Assembly (NCBI RefSeq): GCF_001517975.1
Contig: NZ_KQ950180.1
Location: 1,372,160 to 1,436,159, forward strand
DNA: 64,000 bases
Direction of reading: 5' to 3'
From: Thermobifida cellulosilytica TB100
GTDB taxonomy: Bacteria > Actinomycetota > Actinomycetes > Streptosporangiales > Streptosporangiaceae
This document shows, piece after piece, positions 46,895 through 56,579 of the stretch. Under the pieces are notes generated by a model. That model was not told where the DNA came from. It was given only the letters and a program-made list of their open reading frames with translations, and ran no database searches. Position 1 is the first letter of the stretch. Every line of letters starts with the position of its first letter. Both the position numbers and the translations under genes were made by a program.

Positions 46895-47740
46895 TCACTC
46901 CCCGCTGTTCGAAAGAACCGCGGAGGTGACGACCGCGGACGCGGGATCGTCCTTCTCGCCGCAGTCCGGCTGGACCACCCGGATCTCGTGGCCGTTGTCG
47001 GCGGCGGGGAAGAGCATGATCCACGCGGGAGAGCCCTCGTAGGAAGCGAGGTCCACCAAGATCGGTGCGGCGCCGTAGACCTCGTTGAGCGCGTCGACGC
47101 ACGAGGTGACCGTCGCGGGGACGGCCTCGTCGGCCTTGGGCGTGAGCGGCTCGGACTCCGCTGCCCCGTCGGAGCCGGACAGGGCGGAGCGGCCGAGCAG
47201 CTCGGCCCCCTGGTCGGCCAGGGCGTCCGAGGTGTAGTCGGTGCCGCTGGAGACCACCGCCAGCCGGTACGGCAGCGCTGCCTGGGGCGAAGTCTGCTCG
47301 AACACGACTGCGGAGTCGGTGGTGTCGGAGGAGGTGAAGAGGCTGCTGAGCACCGCCGTCCCCGCGCCCAGCACGAACACGGCTGCCGCGGCGGCGACGA
47401 GGAACGGCGTCCAACGGGCGGGACCGTGCGACCGTCGGAGCGGCCGTACCTTCGCGTTCTCGTCGGACGGAGTCAGCGGGACCACCGGGGCCCCGGAAGG
47501 AACGGGGTGCTTCCTCGCCTCGGCACGCAGCGCCTCGTCGATGCGCTCGACGAGCCCGTCCGGCATCGGCGGCACCGGGGTGGAAGCCAGGATCTGCGTC
47601 ACCTCCCGCAATGCCGCAAGCTGTGCCCGGGCCTCCTCGGACTCGGCGAGCCAGGCCCGCACCTCCTGCTCCCGCTCCTTGTCGTGGAGCTCTCCTTCGG
47701 CGAATAACGCGAGTGTCTCGGGATCCACATGAGACGTCAC
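46895..47740 (-). CDS. Transmembrane anti-sigma factor of the SigM locus
   Basis: 281 aa from GTG 47740. A cytoplasmic N-terminal helical domain (VDPETLALFAEGELHDKEREQEVRAWLAESEEARAQL) resembles an anti-sigma domain but has no HxxxCxxC zinc motif. A single membrane helix (FLVAAAAAVFVLGAGTAVLSSLF, about residues 112-134) leads to a 145-residue extracytoplasmic domain. Its GTG overlaps the sigM stop (GTGA), the standard sigma/anti-sigma coupling. The locus order matches the mycobacterial sigM-rsmA-trxB-trx neighbourhood. Confidence 0.8.
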   Translation of the reverse strand: MTSHVDPETLALFAEGELHDKEREQEVRAWLAESEEARAQLAALREVTQILASTPVPPMPDGLVERIDEALRAEARKHPVPSGAPVVPLTPSDENAKVRPLRRSHGPARWTPFLVAAAAAVFVLGAGTAVLSSLFTSSDTTDSAVVFEQTSPQAALPYRLAVVSSGTDYTSDALADQGAELLGRSALSGSDGAAESEPLTPKADEAVPATVTSCVDALNEVYGAAPILVDLASYEGSPAWIMLFPAADNGHEIRVVQPDCGEKDDPASAVVTSAVLSNSGE

Positions 47741-48366
47741 GATCTCCTGCCACCTCCTTTCGGAGATGGGACGTCTGGGGAGTCGCCAGGGTTCCTGAGA
47801 TGAACAAGATAAGGCAGAAGTCGAGCGCGACCTCGCGCACACCGGCTCTTCACCGTGCCGGGGGCGACGTCCAGGATCTTCGCGGCGTCCTCGACCCGGT
47901 AGCCGAGCATGTCCACGAGGACGAGGGCGAGCCGCTGCTCGACGGGGAGGTACTCCAGCGCGGCGTGGACGTCGAGGGAGGTGTCGCTGCGCCCGGTGGG
48001 GTCGGGGACGGAGCCGCCGTGCTCGTTGGAGAGCAGGTCGAGGGTGTGGTCCTCCGTGGGGACTGCGGGACGGACCATCCTGCGGCGCAGCCGGTCGTGG
48101 CAGGCGTTGATGACGATGCGGTGCAGCCAGGTGCTGACCATCGCCTCCCCGCGGAACCGGTGTGCACCGCGGAACGCGGACAGGAAGGCGTCCTGAAGCG
48201 CGTCCGCGGCCTCCTCCTGGTCGCCCAGCACGCGGATCGCCACCGCCCACAGCCGGGCGCGGTGGCGCCGCACGAGTTCGTTGAAAGCGTGTTCGTCACC
48301 CTGGTTGTGTCTGAACAGCAGCTCTTTGTCGGGGATCTCCTGAACCGCGTCGGTCACCGTGTTCAC
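47737..48366 (-). CDS. sigM: ECF sigma factor, SigM type
   Basis: 209 aa. Region 2 (FNELVRRHRARLWAVAIRVLGDQEEAADALQDAFLSAFRGAHRFRGEAMVSTWLHRIVINAC) and region 4 (LPVEQRLALVLVDMLGYRVEDAAKILDVAPGTVKSRCARGRARL) are complete. GTG 48366 overlaps the stop of the upstream pseudokinase gene. The three genes form a tightly coupled unit whose sigma factor is likely held by the membrane anti-sigma encoded next. Confidence 0.92.
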   Translation of the reverse strand: MNTVTDAVQEIPDKELLFRHNQGDEHAFNELVRRHRARLWAVAIRVLGDQEEAADALQDAFLSAFRGAHRFRGEAMVSTWLHRIVINACHDRLRRRMVRPAVPTEDHTLDLLSNEHGGSVPDPTGRSDTSLDVHAALEYLPVEQRLALVLVDMLGYRVEDAAKILDVAPGTVKSRCARGRARLLPYLVHLRNPGDSPDVPSPKGGGRRS

Positions 48367-49895
48367 TGAATTCCGCGTAGCTCGACCTCGTTGACTGTGC
48401 CCCGGTATTTGCCACCGTCCTCGGGAAGGGGGGAGACGAACCAGACCACCACGTACCGCCCGGTGGCGGGTTCGTCCAGCTTAATGGGGACCTTCCCGGT
48501 TACTCCAGAGCCCGTCCAGACAGGTTCTTCGTCCCCGCCGGGAGCCGCACCGGGTTCGCTGCGCACGTACAGCTCGACACTGTAGCTGCCGCTGCCGAAC
48601 GTGATGTCCGCTTCGTGGATCTCCACCTCGCCGCCCATGTCGACGAGCAGGCCGACACCCTCCTTGAAGTTGCCGAATTCCGCGGTGTTGTAGCCCTCGG
48701 TGTTCCAGTGAGTCGAGGGGTCGCCGTCGATGGTGAACCGAGCCTTGTCGTTGTGCTCGTTGTTGTCGCCGGTGGGCGGCGGATCGAACCCGGTCGCACT
48801 CGCAGGGGTGAGCACGTCCACCTCGACGTCACCGTTGTCGCTGGGCACCTCGGCGGTCTGCGGGCCCGGACCGCCGGTGTTCATGGCCGCGCCGAGCATC
48901 CAGGCGCCCATCACCACGGCGACGAAGACGAGCAGGGCCACGGCGCCGATCAGGATCCGGTTGGCCAGGGAGCCCTCGGAACGCGGCGGGGGCGGCGGCG
49001 GGGTGCGACGGCGCGGGGTGCGGGGAGCCCGGGGTGCGGAGTTCGCCGCCGCAGCCACGTCGAGCTGGCCGGAGGAGCGGGAGGTGCCTGTGGGCGGAGG
49101 CGGCGGCGGGGCGGCCTGGGCCATCGGGATCGGGACCACCCGGGGCACGTCGGCGAGGGCGTCGGCGAACTCCTGCGGGGTGCGCAGCGGCCCCTCACGG
49201 CCGCTCGCCTGGAAGGCCGCGCGGCAGACGATCTCGTTGAGCCGTTCGGGGATGCCCGCGATGATCTGGGTGGGTTCGCACGGACGCCCCGAGACGACCG
49301 GGGCGGGACGCAGACCGGTGGGTTCGGGGCCCGGCCAGTATCCGGTGAGTGCGGCGTACAGCAGCCGGCCCAGGCCCTGGGCGTCCACGGTCTGGGGTGA
49401 TTCGACGGTGATGTCGTGCAGCGCAGCGTCGAGCCCTAGACCGGTCACCTTGACCGCACCGCCGACGCTCCAGACCAGTTTGTCCGGGGTCAGGTGCAGG
49501 TGGTGGATGCCGACCTGGGCCGCGGCGGTGAGCGCCTCGGCGGCTTCGGCCACCAGGCCTGCGGCCCGTTCGGGCTCCAGGGGACCGTTGCGCAGCAGGT
49601 CCGACAGGGTCGTGCCGGAGATCCACTCCTGGACCACGTACGGGGTGGTGCCGGAGTCGTCGGCGTCGAACACCTGCGTGACGCGGGCATCGGAGACACG
49701 ACTGGCCGCGCGGGCGGCACGGACCGCCTCACTGGTACGGCTGAAGCCGTCGGCGAACGTCCAGACCCCGACGGGGCGCGCAAGGGTCTCGTCGGTCGCC
49801 TTCCACAGCGAGGCTCCGCTGGTCTCGCTCACCAATTCGTCGAGTCGATAGCGATTGGCGAGCCTCGCACCGGGCTCAATCATGAAGGTGCTCAT
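48363..49895 (-). CDS. Membrane pseudokinase with discoidin-like extracellular domain
   Basis: 510 aa. Residues 1-265 form a Ser/Thr kinase-like fold (ARLANRYRLDELVSETSGASLWKATDE, YVVQEWISGTTLSDLL). The glycine loop is degenerate, the catalytic HRD is replaced by HLHLTPDKLVW and DFG by GLGLD, so it looks inactive. A Pro-rich linker, one membrane helix (ILIGAVALLVFVAVVMGAWMLGAAM) and a C-terminal beta-rich F5/8-type domain (FTIDGDPSTHWNTEGYNT, VGLLVDMGGEVEIHEADI) follow. This matches the pseudokinase-plus-ectodomain half of mycobacterial MviN (Rv3910), here separate from MurJ. Confidence 0.82.
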   Translation of the reverse strand: MSTFMIEPGARLANRYRLDELVSETSGASLWKATDETLARPVGVWTFADGFSRTSEAVRAARAASRVSDARVTQVFDADDSGTTPYVVQEWISGTTLSDLLRNGPLEPERAAGLVAEAAEALTAAAQVGIHHLHLTPDKLVWSVGGAVKVTGLGLDAALHDITVESPQTVDAQGLGRLLYAALTGYWPGPEPTGLRPAPVVSGRPCEPTQIIAGIPERLNEIVCRAAFQASGREGPLRTPQEFADALADVPRVVPIPMAQAAPPPPPPTGTSRSSGQLDVAAAANSAPRAPRTPRRRTPPPPPPRSEGSLANRILIGAVALLVFVAVVMGAWMLGAAMNTGGPGPQTAEVPSDNGDVEVDVLTPASATGFDPPPTGDNNEHNDKARFTIDGDPSTHWNTEGYNTAEFGNFKEGVGLLVDMGGEVEIHEADITFGSGSYSVELYVRSEPGAAPGGDEEPVWTGSGVTGKVPIKLDEPATGRYVVVWFVSPLPEDGGKYRGTVNEVELRGIQ

Positions 49896-50445
49896 ACCGG
49901 GAGTGACGGACGGGAGGGCCGACGTGAGGCTGGCCTCCCTGCTGCCGGGCCATAGCGCCTGTCCTCAACCTCCCTTCGGGCAGCTAAGAAGAAACCGAAC
50001 TTTGGGGCAGAGTCACGCCGTTCCATGCTAGGACGCTTGACCCTGCCTTCCGGAGGACATGGGGCGGGAACAATCAGAAACATCGTGGGCACGTCAGTTC
50101 CTCCCGGACCGTGGAGGATTCGGGGTTCCCGATGATCAGCGTCCGAACAGGCGGTCGTGCACCCTTTCCGTAATAATTGTGACTTCCGTCACGATTGCTG
50201 GTTCTGGCCGTGGAGAACGACGAAACCGCACCGACCGATTCCGAACGCGCCGGAACCCCGGGACACCCCGGGACGGGCCCTCGGCAGGCCCTGCCGGTGC
50301 GGATACCGCATCCGCCACACCGAACACTATGCCGTAGCACGGACACGTGCGACAGCCCGAGAAAATCCTGTGAGGCGGATCGCCCCGCACGGACACGCGG
50401 GAGCCGGGGCGCACGAGCCCGGCCGGGACGCCCTCCCGGGCCGGG
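49896..50445 (-). promoter_or_regulatory. Intergenic region upstream of the pseudokinase-sigM unit
   Basis: About 550 nt between the murJ stop and the pseudokinase start. It has no credible gene. It carries an AT-richer segment near 50165-50180 and a Crp-like site, and should hold the promoter for the pseudokinase-sigM-anti-sigma genes. Confidence 0.5.
50179..50192. promoter_or_regulatory. Crp-like site
   Basis: GTGACTTCCGTCAC matches the palindromic GTGA-N6-TCAC core recognised by actinobacterial Crp-type regulators, with TGTGA at its left end. It is about 285 nt upstream of the pseudokinase start. Confidence 0.45.
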
Positions 50446-52200
50446 TCACCCGCGCCGCAGCCGGGACTTGACCAGCTCCGTCACCGCCTGGAGCTCGCCC
50501 ACCCGCAGCAGCTTGGTGGCGAGCAGGAACACCGGCAGCGCCAGCAGGCAGCCCACCACCGGAGCGCCGATGTTGACCACCAGCCCGGAGCCGAACCACG
50601 CCCGGAACAGCTCCAGCACGCCCCACCCGACCAGGACGCTGGGCGCGGCGGCCAGGTACAGCCGGACCAGGGTGCCGAGGATGCGGCGCCCGTCCAGACC
50701 GCCCAGCCGACGGCTGAGCACGAAGCCGCCGATGAGCAGTCCCACCAGGAAGGAGCTCATGAACCCGCCGGCCACGCCGACGACCACCAGGTGGGGCGGC
50801 AGCGTCCAGGAGGCGAGCAGCGCCAGCGCGCCGTGCACGGCGATGTTGCCGATGCCGAGGAACGCGGGCGTGCGGGTGTCGCCCAGCGCGTAGAACACCC
50901 GCAGCATCAGTTGGAAGACGGTGAAGGGCAGCAGCCCCAGGGACATCACCATCAGGATGTTGCCGATGTTCGCGGCGTCGCCGTCGCCGGTGTTGCCGTG
51001 CGCGAACAGCAGCACCGCGACCTCGGTGGAGTACAGCGAGATCGCCAGGGACAGCGGCACCAGGATCAGCGCGGAGACGCGCAGGGTGCGGGAGAACCCG
51101 GCGCGCACCTCGTCCCAGCGCTCGTCCACGGCGAACGCGCTCATCTGCGGCAGCAGCACCGTGATCAGGGACACCGCGATGATCGCGTACGGCAGTTGGA
51201 AGAGCTGGTAGGCGTAGCTGTAGGCGGTGAGGCCAGCGCCCGCGTCCGCGTCGCCCGCCGCGTTCGCCGCGACGTTCGCCCCCGTGGCGATCTGCGAGGT
51301 GATCACGAAGCCGAGCTGGGTCGTGAGGGTGTACAGGAACATCCACCCGGCCGTGCGCAGCGCCTCGCCCAGTCCGGAGCCGCGCAGGTCCAACCGCGGC
51401 CGCCACCGGTACCCGGACCGCCACAGCGACCCCATCAGGACGACGGTCTGGAGGACCATGCCGCAGGTGGTGCCCAGGCCCAGGAGGACCTGGTCGGCGG
51501 CGGTCACCGTCTCCACGGTGTCGCCGGTGCCCACGAACAGGAACAGCACGCCGACGGCGATGATCACCAGGTTGTTGAGCACGGGGGCCCACACCGGGGC
51601 GCCGAACTTGTCCCGGGTGTTCAGCATGGCGCTGATCAGGCCGCTCATGCCGACGAAGAACACCTGGGCCAGCAGGAAGCGGGCCAGGAACACCGACACC
51701 TCGGCCTGCGCGGGCAGGAAGTCGCTCGCGTACAACTGGATCAGCGGCCCCGCGAGCAGGATCGCCGCCGCCGTCACCACCACCAGCAGCAGCACGGCGC
51801 TGGTGAACAGGCGGTCCTCGGTGGCCTTGCCGCCGTCGGCGTCCTGCTTGCGCCGCCGCACCAGGAACGGCACGATCACGCTCGCCATCAGACCGCCGAT
51901 GAGCAGGTCGTTGATGATGAACGGGATGGTGTTGGCGACGTTGTAGGCGTCGCCGAGCAGTTGTGTGCCCAGGGCCGCGGCGAGCACGACGGTGCGGAAG
52001 AACCCGGTCACCCGCGACACCATCGTCCCGGCCGCCATGACCATGCTGGAGCGCATCATCCCGCTCCGGGTCGCCGAGCCCTGCCCCGACGGCGTCGCGT
52101 CGGCGGGGTCGGGGGCGGAGTCGGCGGGGGGACGGCGGTCCGCGTCGCTGGCGGGGCCGCCGACGGGTTCGTCGCTGTCGCTGGTGATGTCGGTCGCCAC
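50446..52200 (-). CDS. murJ: Lipid II flippase MurJ (MviN)
   Basis: 584 aa from GTG 52200, with AAAGGAG about 10 nt upstream. An acidic cytoplasmic leader of about 45 residues precedes a MATE-like core of about 14 helices, beginning MVMAAGTMVSRVTGFFRTVVLAAALG and including IPFIINDLLIGGLMASVIVPFLV. It translocates lipid II across the membrane. Unlike the mycobacterial fusion it ends after the membrane domain; the pseudokinase is the next gene downstream. Confidence 0.94.
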   Translation of the reverse strand: MATDITSDSDEPVGGPASDADRRPPADSAPDPADATPSGQGSATRSGMMRSSMVMAAGTMVSRVTGFFRTVVLAAALGTQLLGDAYNVANTIPFIINDLLIGGLMASVIVPFLVRRRKQDADGGKATEDRLFTSAVLLLVVVTAAAILLAGPLIQLYASDFLPAQAEVSVFLARFLLAQVFFVGMSGLISAMLNTRDKFGAPVWAPVLNNLVIIAVGVLFLFVGTGDTVETVTAADQVLLGLGTTCGMVLQTVVLMGSLWRSGYRWRPRLDLRGSGLGEALRTAGWMFLYTLTTQLGFVITSQIATGANVAANAAGDADAGAGLTAYSYAYQLFQLPYAIIAVSLITVLLPQMSAFAVDERWDEVRAGFSRTLRVSALILVPLSLAISLYSTEVAVLLFAHGNTGDGDAANIGNILMVMSLGLLPFTVFQLMLRVFYALGDTRTPAFLGIGNIAVHGALALLASWTLPPHLVVVGVAGGFMSSFLVGLLIGGFVLSRRLGGLDGRRILGTLVRLYLAAAPSVLVGWGVLELFRAWFGSGLVVNIGAPVVGCLLALPVFLLATKLLRVGELQAVTELVKSRLRRG

Positions 52201-52315
52201 CGGTGTGGCTCCTTTCGACGACGTCGACGGCCGTACCGCCGACACCGGGGTGTGGTCGTGGTGGGAAGGGTGCGTCGTGGTGGAGGCCAGGGGCTGGTGA
52301 CCGGAGCGGTGCGGC

Positions 52316-54808
52316 TCAGGAGCGGGTGTCCTCAGCGCTCTCTCCGTTCTGTTCGCCGACCTGGCCCCTGTCATTGTGGGGCATCGTGCTGCCGACAGTC
52401 TCGTCGTCGGCCGCGGTGGGTCCGTCCGGGGCGGGCCCCGCGGCGGCCGACTCGTCCCCCCGCGCCCGCTCCCGCTGCCACCTGCGCACGGCCCGCGGGG
52501 CCAGGGCGGTGACCAGCACCAGGGCGGCGACACCGCTGATGATCAGCGCTCCGCTGCCCAGGCCGGTGGCGTTGACCGGGATGGTGGTCGGGGTGTCGGT
52601 GATCGGCTCGCCGTCGGCGTTGTGCAGGCTCAGGTGCAGCACGGTGCGGCCGTTGACGGTGGCCGAGAGCGGCACGTACACGGTGGTCTTGCCGCCGGGG
52701 CCGATCTCCATGGACTCGGTGTAGTCGCCGATCGACAGGCGTTCGGAGTTCTCCGAGAAGATCGACAGGTGGACGGTCACCGACTGGTCGCTGAGGTCGT
52801 TGGCGACCAGCACGCCGAGGGTGCCGTTCTTGCTGGCCAGCGTGATGGGGTCGCCGGGGATGACGTAGATCTTGCCCTTGTGCTCCTGCACGGCCTGGTC
52901 CACCCGGTCCAGCACGGTGTCGGCGCCCTCGTCGTCCCGGCGCCACCAGGCCGACTCCAGCCGCAGCACGGCGGGCCGGAACGGGTCCTGGCCCTCCTCC
53001 AGCACGCTGTTGAACAGTTGGACCTGGCGGCGGATGCTGCCGAGCCGGTCCAGGTGGTCGGCGCCGAGCTGGGCGTCGGCGGCCTTGTCCGGGTAGGTGA
53101 GGCCCTTGCGGTCCTCGGCGTCGGCCTCGCCCGCCCGCACCTCGGTGAGGGAGACCGGGGAGAGCCAGGGCAGGTTCTCGGTGGCGTCGAGCAGCCCGGT
53201 GGCGTAGGCGGCGCTGGGGTCCCAGTCCTGGGGCGGCGCCAGGACGACGGTCCTCTTGGCGTCGGGGGCCTCCGCGGCGATCATCGCGGTCTCCGCGACG
53301 AACCGCTGTAGGGCGAGAGCGCTGGAGCCGGGGGTGTGCGTGTCGGCGCCCAGGACCCGGCTGAGCCCGCGGTCGATGACGAGGGCGGTGCCCTTCTCGC
53401 CTCCGGGCAGGGACAGCGGCGCCGCGCCGCTGGGGGTGTGTCCGAGCCAGTTCTGCGCGGGCATCGCCGACTCGTCGAGGAGGAAGGTGGTGGCGCCGTG
53501 GGAGTGCAGGAACTCCAGGGTGGCCTTGTCCATGACGCCGTCGGCGGGCCAGGCGAGCCCGGTGTCGGCCTCGCGGCCCAGGAGCGAGGCCACGGTGGAG
53601 CGGCTCAGTTCGACCGCGGTCTGGGCGTCTCCGGCGAGGTCGGCGCCGAGCAGCGCGGGCAGGTCGGGGTTGGCGTAGGGCACGGCCAGCACGGGGTCCT
53701 CGGCCAGCCACAGCCGCGCGTGGGCCAGCCAGACCTGGGCGTCGGTGGTGGCCTCGTGCTCCTCCAGGGCGGGGCCCGACCCGTCGGCGTTGGACAGCGA
53801 CCAGTAGCTGCGCTCGCCGAGGCGGTGGATGTCGTCGAGGAGGGCGGGGTCCACCGCCCAGGTGATGGGGACCGGGTCGGCGGTGGTGGGCGCCTTCTCC
53901 GGGGTGGGGCCGGGCTGCGCCTCGGTGTCGTCGGGGGCGGAGGTCGCGGCGGGCGAGGAGGAGGGGGCGGGCGAGGGGGAGGGCGAAGGGCTCTGCGTGG
54001 CCGTCTCCTCGGGGCCCGGGGTGGGGCCGGTGTAGGAGGAGTCGATCTCGCCGTCCTGGGCGCCGATGGTGAGCAGGCGGCCCAGCCTCCCGTCCTCGGT
54101 CAGCTCCGCGGCGAGGTCGGAGGTGAGGTAGGTGTCGTCGTCGGCGCGCTGCGGGCGGTCCATGAGCGGCCACACCCAGGCCGTCTGGAGCTTCTTCGGC
54201 TTCTCGGAGCCGGTGTAGGTCAGGAAGGTGTGCACCTCCCCGAGCTCGCCCTCCTGCCCGCTCGTGGCCTCGAGGATGACGGGGTAGACCCCGAAGCCGC
54301 CGTAGAGGTCCAGGTCCTCGGCGTCGGCCTTCAGCTCGAACGAGGCCGCGGAGCCGGGGGGCAGCGGCGTGTTATCCGGGGAGGTGGTGGGGCCCGACTG
54401 GTAGGGGGCGGTGTCCGGGCTGTCGGAGTGCCGTTCCAGGGCCTTGCGGTCGGCCAGCGGGTAGGGCGAGTAGCGCAGCCGCACGGTGATGTCGTCGAGA
54501 GTGCGGTCGGTGGTGTTGATGACCAGGCCCCTGATGGTGACGGTGGTCTTCTCGCCCACCGCGGCCGGGGTGATCTCGGATACAGCCAGGGCGGGGAGCT
54601 GGGTGTCGTCGGCGGTCGGCAGGACCGCGGCGAGCCGGGACGGCGGCTCGGCGGCCTCGGCCGACGGGGCGGAGGGGAGCGGGGTCAGTGCCGGAAGCAC
54701 CGCCAGGGCGGTGGCAACGACCGCGCCCAGGTGAGCAATTCGACGCACGCCTCTGGGTCTTCCGAATCGTTGGACGGTCGGCAGGAGCCGCCGTACGGAT
54801 GGCTCCAC
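52316..54808 (-). CDS. DUF6049-type secreted/membrane-anchored protein
   Basis: 830 aa. An N-terminal signal segment (IAHLGAVVATALAVLPALTPLPSAPSAEA, about residues 24-52) leads to a large extracytoplasmic region with a Pro/Ser-rich linker, an NTTDRTLDDITVRLRYS beta-domain and VAYDTLEFL-like central glycosidase/deacetylase-like folds. A C-terminal helix ALIISGVAALVLVTALAPRAV and a basic cytoplasmic tail follow. It is the counterpart of mycobacterial Rv3909, which always accompanies murJ. Function unknown but tied to the cell envelope. Confidence 0.8.
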   Translation of the reverse strand: MEPSVRRLLPTVQRFGRPRGVRRIAHLGAVVATALAVLPALTPLPSAPSAEAAEPPSRLAAVLPTADDTQLPALAVSEITPAAVGEKTTVTIRGLVINTTDRTLDDITVRLRYSPYPLADRKALERHSDSPDTAPYQSGPTTSPDNTPLPPGSAASFELKADAEDLDLYGGFGVYPVILEATSGQEGELGEVHTFLTYTGSEKPKKLQTAWVWPLMDRPQRADDDTYLTSDLAAELTEDGRLGRLLTIGAQDGEIDSSYTGPTPGPEETATQSPSPSPSPAPSSSPAATSAPDDTEAQPGPTPEKAPTTADPVPITWAVDPALLDDIHRLGERSYWSLSNADGSGPALEEHEATTDAQVWLAHARLWLAEDPVLAVPYANPDLPALLGADLAGDAQTAVELSRSTVASLLGREADTGLAWPADGVMDKATLEFLHSHGATTFLLDESAMPAQNWLGHTPSGAAPLSLPGGEKGTALVIDRGLSRVLGADTHTPGSSALALQRFVAETAMIAAEAPDAKRTVVLAPPQDWDPSAAYATGLLDATENLPWLSPVSLTEVRAGEADAEDRKGLTYPDKAADAQLGADHLDRLGSIRRQVQLFNSVLEEGQDPFRPAVLRLESAWWRRDDEGADTVLDRVDQAVQEHKGKIYVIPGDPITLASKNGTLGVLVANDLSDQSVTVHLSIFSENSERLSIGDYTESMEIGPGGKTTVYVPLSATVNGRTVLHLSLHNADGEPITDTPTTIPVNATGLGSGALIISGVAALVLVTALAPRAVRRWQRERARGDESAAAGPAPDGPTAADDETVGSTMPHNDRGQVGEQNGESAEDTRS

Positions 54809-55011
54809 AGAATAGAAGAGTCCCCGGGGGGCCGTGACGGCCGCGGAACGGGACCCGTGGGACGTCCTCCGCCGACCGCCGCGGGCGGTTGGGAACGGGG
54901 GACAGGCGCGGGGGATGCACGTCCCGTCCTGAGACGACGATACCTTCTGTGCTCCGGCGGAGCGGCGGAGACGGGGACGGGAGGGCCGTACCGGGCGGGA
55001 ACTGATTCGCC

Positions 55012-56523
55012 ATGGCCGAGTGCGGACACCTAATCTCTGTGGCTGTGTCGAACAGTGCGTTTCCAGAACCGGTTCCTGACTCCCCGGCCTCCGGGGCCAC
55101 GTTGACGCGCGAGCAGCGCTTGGCGGTCGACCGGCTGTTGCGTTCGGTCGGTCCGGCAGTGGCCGAACTGGGCGAGCGGTTCGCCGCCGCGGGACACGAG
55201 CTGGCGGTCGTCGGCGGTCCCGTGCGCGACGCGCTGCTGGGACGTGAGGTGCACGACATCGATCTGACCACCGACGCGGTGCCGCAGCGCGTGCTGGAAC
55301 TGGTGGACGGCTGGGCCGACGCGGTGTGGACGATCGGCATCGAGTTCGGCACGGTGGGCCTGCGCAAGGGCGGCCAGCAGATCGAGATCACGACGTACCG
55401 GAGCGAGACGTACCGGGTCAAGTCGCGCAAGCCGGAGGTCAGGTACGGCGACTCGCTCTACGGGGACCTGGTCCGGCGGGACTTCACGGTCAACGCCATG
55501 GCGGTCCGCCTGCCCGGCGGTGAGTTCGTGGACCCGTTCGGCGGTCTGGCCGACCTGGAGCAGCGCGTCCTGCGCACGCCGGGCAAGCCGGAGGACTCGT
55601 TCAACGACGACCCCCTGCGGATCATGCGCGGCGTGCGGTTCGCGGCGCAGTTGGGGTTCTCCCTGGCCGACGAGGTGTGCACCGCCGCGTCCGCGATGGC
55701 GGAGCGGCTGCGGATCGTCTCCGCCGAGCGGATCCGGGACGAGCTCGTCAAGCTGATGCTGAGCCCGAACCCGAGGGTCGGGGTGGCCCTGATGACGGAG
55801 CTCGGCGTGGCCGACCACGTGCTCCCCGAGATCCCCAAGCTCAAGCTCACCGTCGACGAGCACCACCGGCACAAGGACGTCTACGAGCACTCGCTGACCG
55901 TGCTCGACCAGGCCATCGACCTGGAACGGGCCCGCGGCATGGAGCCCGACCTGGTGCTGCGCCTGGCCGCGCTGCTGCACGACATCGGCAAGCCCAAGAC
56001 CCGCGCCTTCGAGCCGGGGGGCAAGGTCACCTTCCACCACCACGAGGTGGTGGGGGCGTCGATGAGCAAGAACCGGCTGAGCGCGCTGCGCTTCCCCAAG
56101 GACGTCGTCAACGACGTCTCCAAGCTGGTCCTGCTCCACCTGCGGTTCCACGGCTACGGCAAGGGGGAGTGGACCGACTCCGCGGTGCGCCGCTACGCGC
56201 GCGACGCGGGGCCGCTGCTGTCGCGGCTGCACATCCTGACCCGCGCCGACTGCACCACGCGCAACCGGCGCAAGGCCGCGGCGCTGGCCCGCGCCTACGA
56301 CGACATCGAGCGGCGGATCGAACGGCTGGCCCAGGAGGAGGAGCTGGCCAAGATCCGTCCGGACCTCGACGGCAACGAGATCCAGGAGGTGCTGGGGATC
56401 GGCCCGGGGCCGATGGTCGGCCGGGCGTGGCGGTACCTGCTGGAGCTGCGGCTGGAGAACGGCCCCATGAGCAAGGAGGCGGCGACCGAGGCGTTGCGCC
56501 GCTGGGCGGCCGAGCAGGAGTAG
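55012..56523 (+). CDS. pcnA: CCA tRNA nucleotidyltransferase
   Basis: About 503 aa. The polymerase-beta fold shows VVGGPVRDALLGREVHDIDLTTDA with the catalytic aspartates, RRDFTVNAMAV and DPLRIMRGVRFAAQLGF. A C-terminal HD domain is present (LAALLHDIGKPKTR, HHHEVVGASM). It adds or repairs the CCA end of tRNAs. The start is uncertain: ATG 55012 is used, but GTG 55039 or 55045 lies just after a TAATCT hexamer (55031-55036), which would suit a leaderless transcript. Confidence 0.93.
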   Translation: MAECGHLISVAVSNSAFPEPVPDSPASGATLTREQRLAVDRLLRSVGPAVAELGERFAAAGHELAVVGGPVRDALLGREVHDIDLTTDAVPQRVLELVDGWADAVWTIGIEFGTVGLRKGGQQIEITTYRSETYRVKSRKPEVRYGDSLYGDLVRRDFTVNAMAVRLPGGEFVDPFGGLADLEQRVLRTPGKPEDSFNDDPLRIMRGVRFAAQLGFSLADEVCTAASAMAERLRIVSAERIRDELVKLMLSPNPRVGVALMTELGVADHVLPEIPKLKLTVDEHHRHKDVYEHSLTVLDQAIDLERARGMEPDLVLRLAALLHDIGKPKTRAFEPGGKVTFHHHEVVGASMSKNRLSALRFPKDVVNDVSKLVLLHLRFHGYGKGEWTDSAVRRYARDAGPLLSRLHILTRADCTTRNRRKAAALARAYDDIERRIERLAQEEELAKIRPDLDGNEIQEVLGIGPGPMVGRAWRYLLELRLENGPMSKEAATEALRRWAAEQE

Positions 56524-56543
56524 CGGCCCGCGCCGCCCGTCGG

Positions 56544-56579
56544 CCGACCCCGGGAACACGGACGGTGACCCGGGGTCGG
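56544..56579 (+). terminator. Terminator-like hairpin after pcnA
   Basis: A perfect 11-bp stem (56544-56554 with 56569-56579) with a 14-nt loop, 20 nt after the stop codon; no U-run. Confidence 0.6.
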
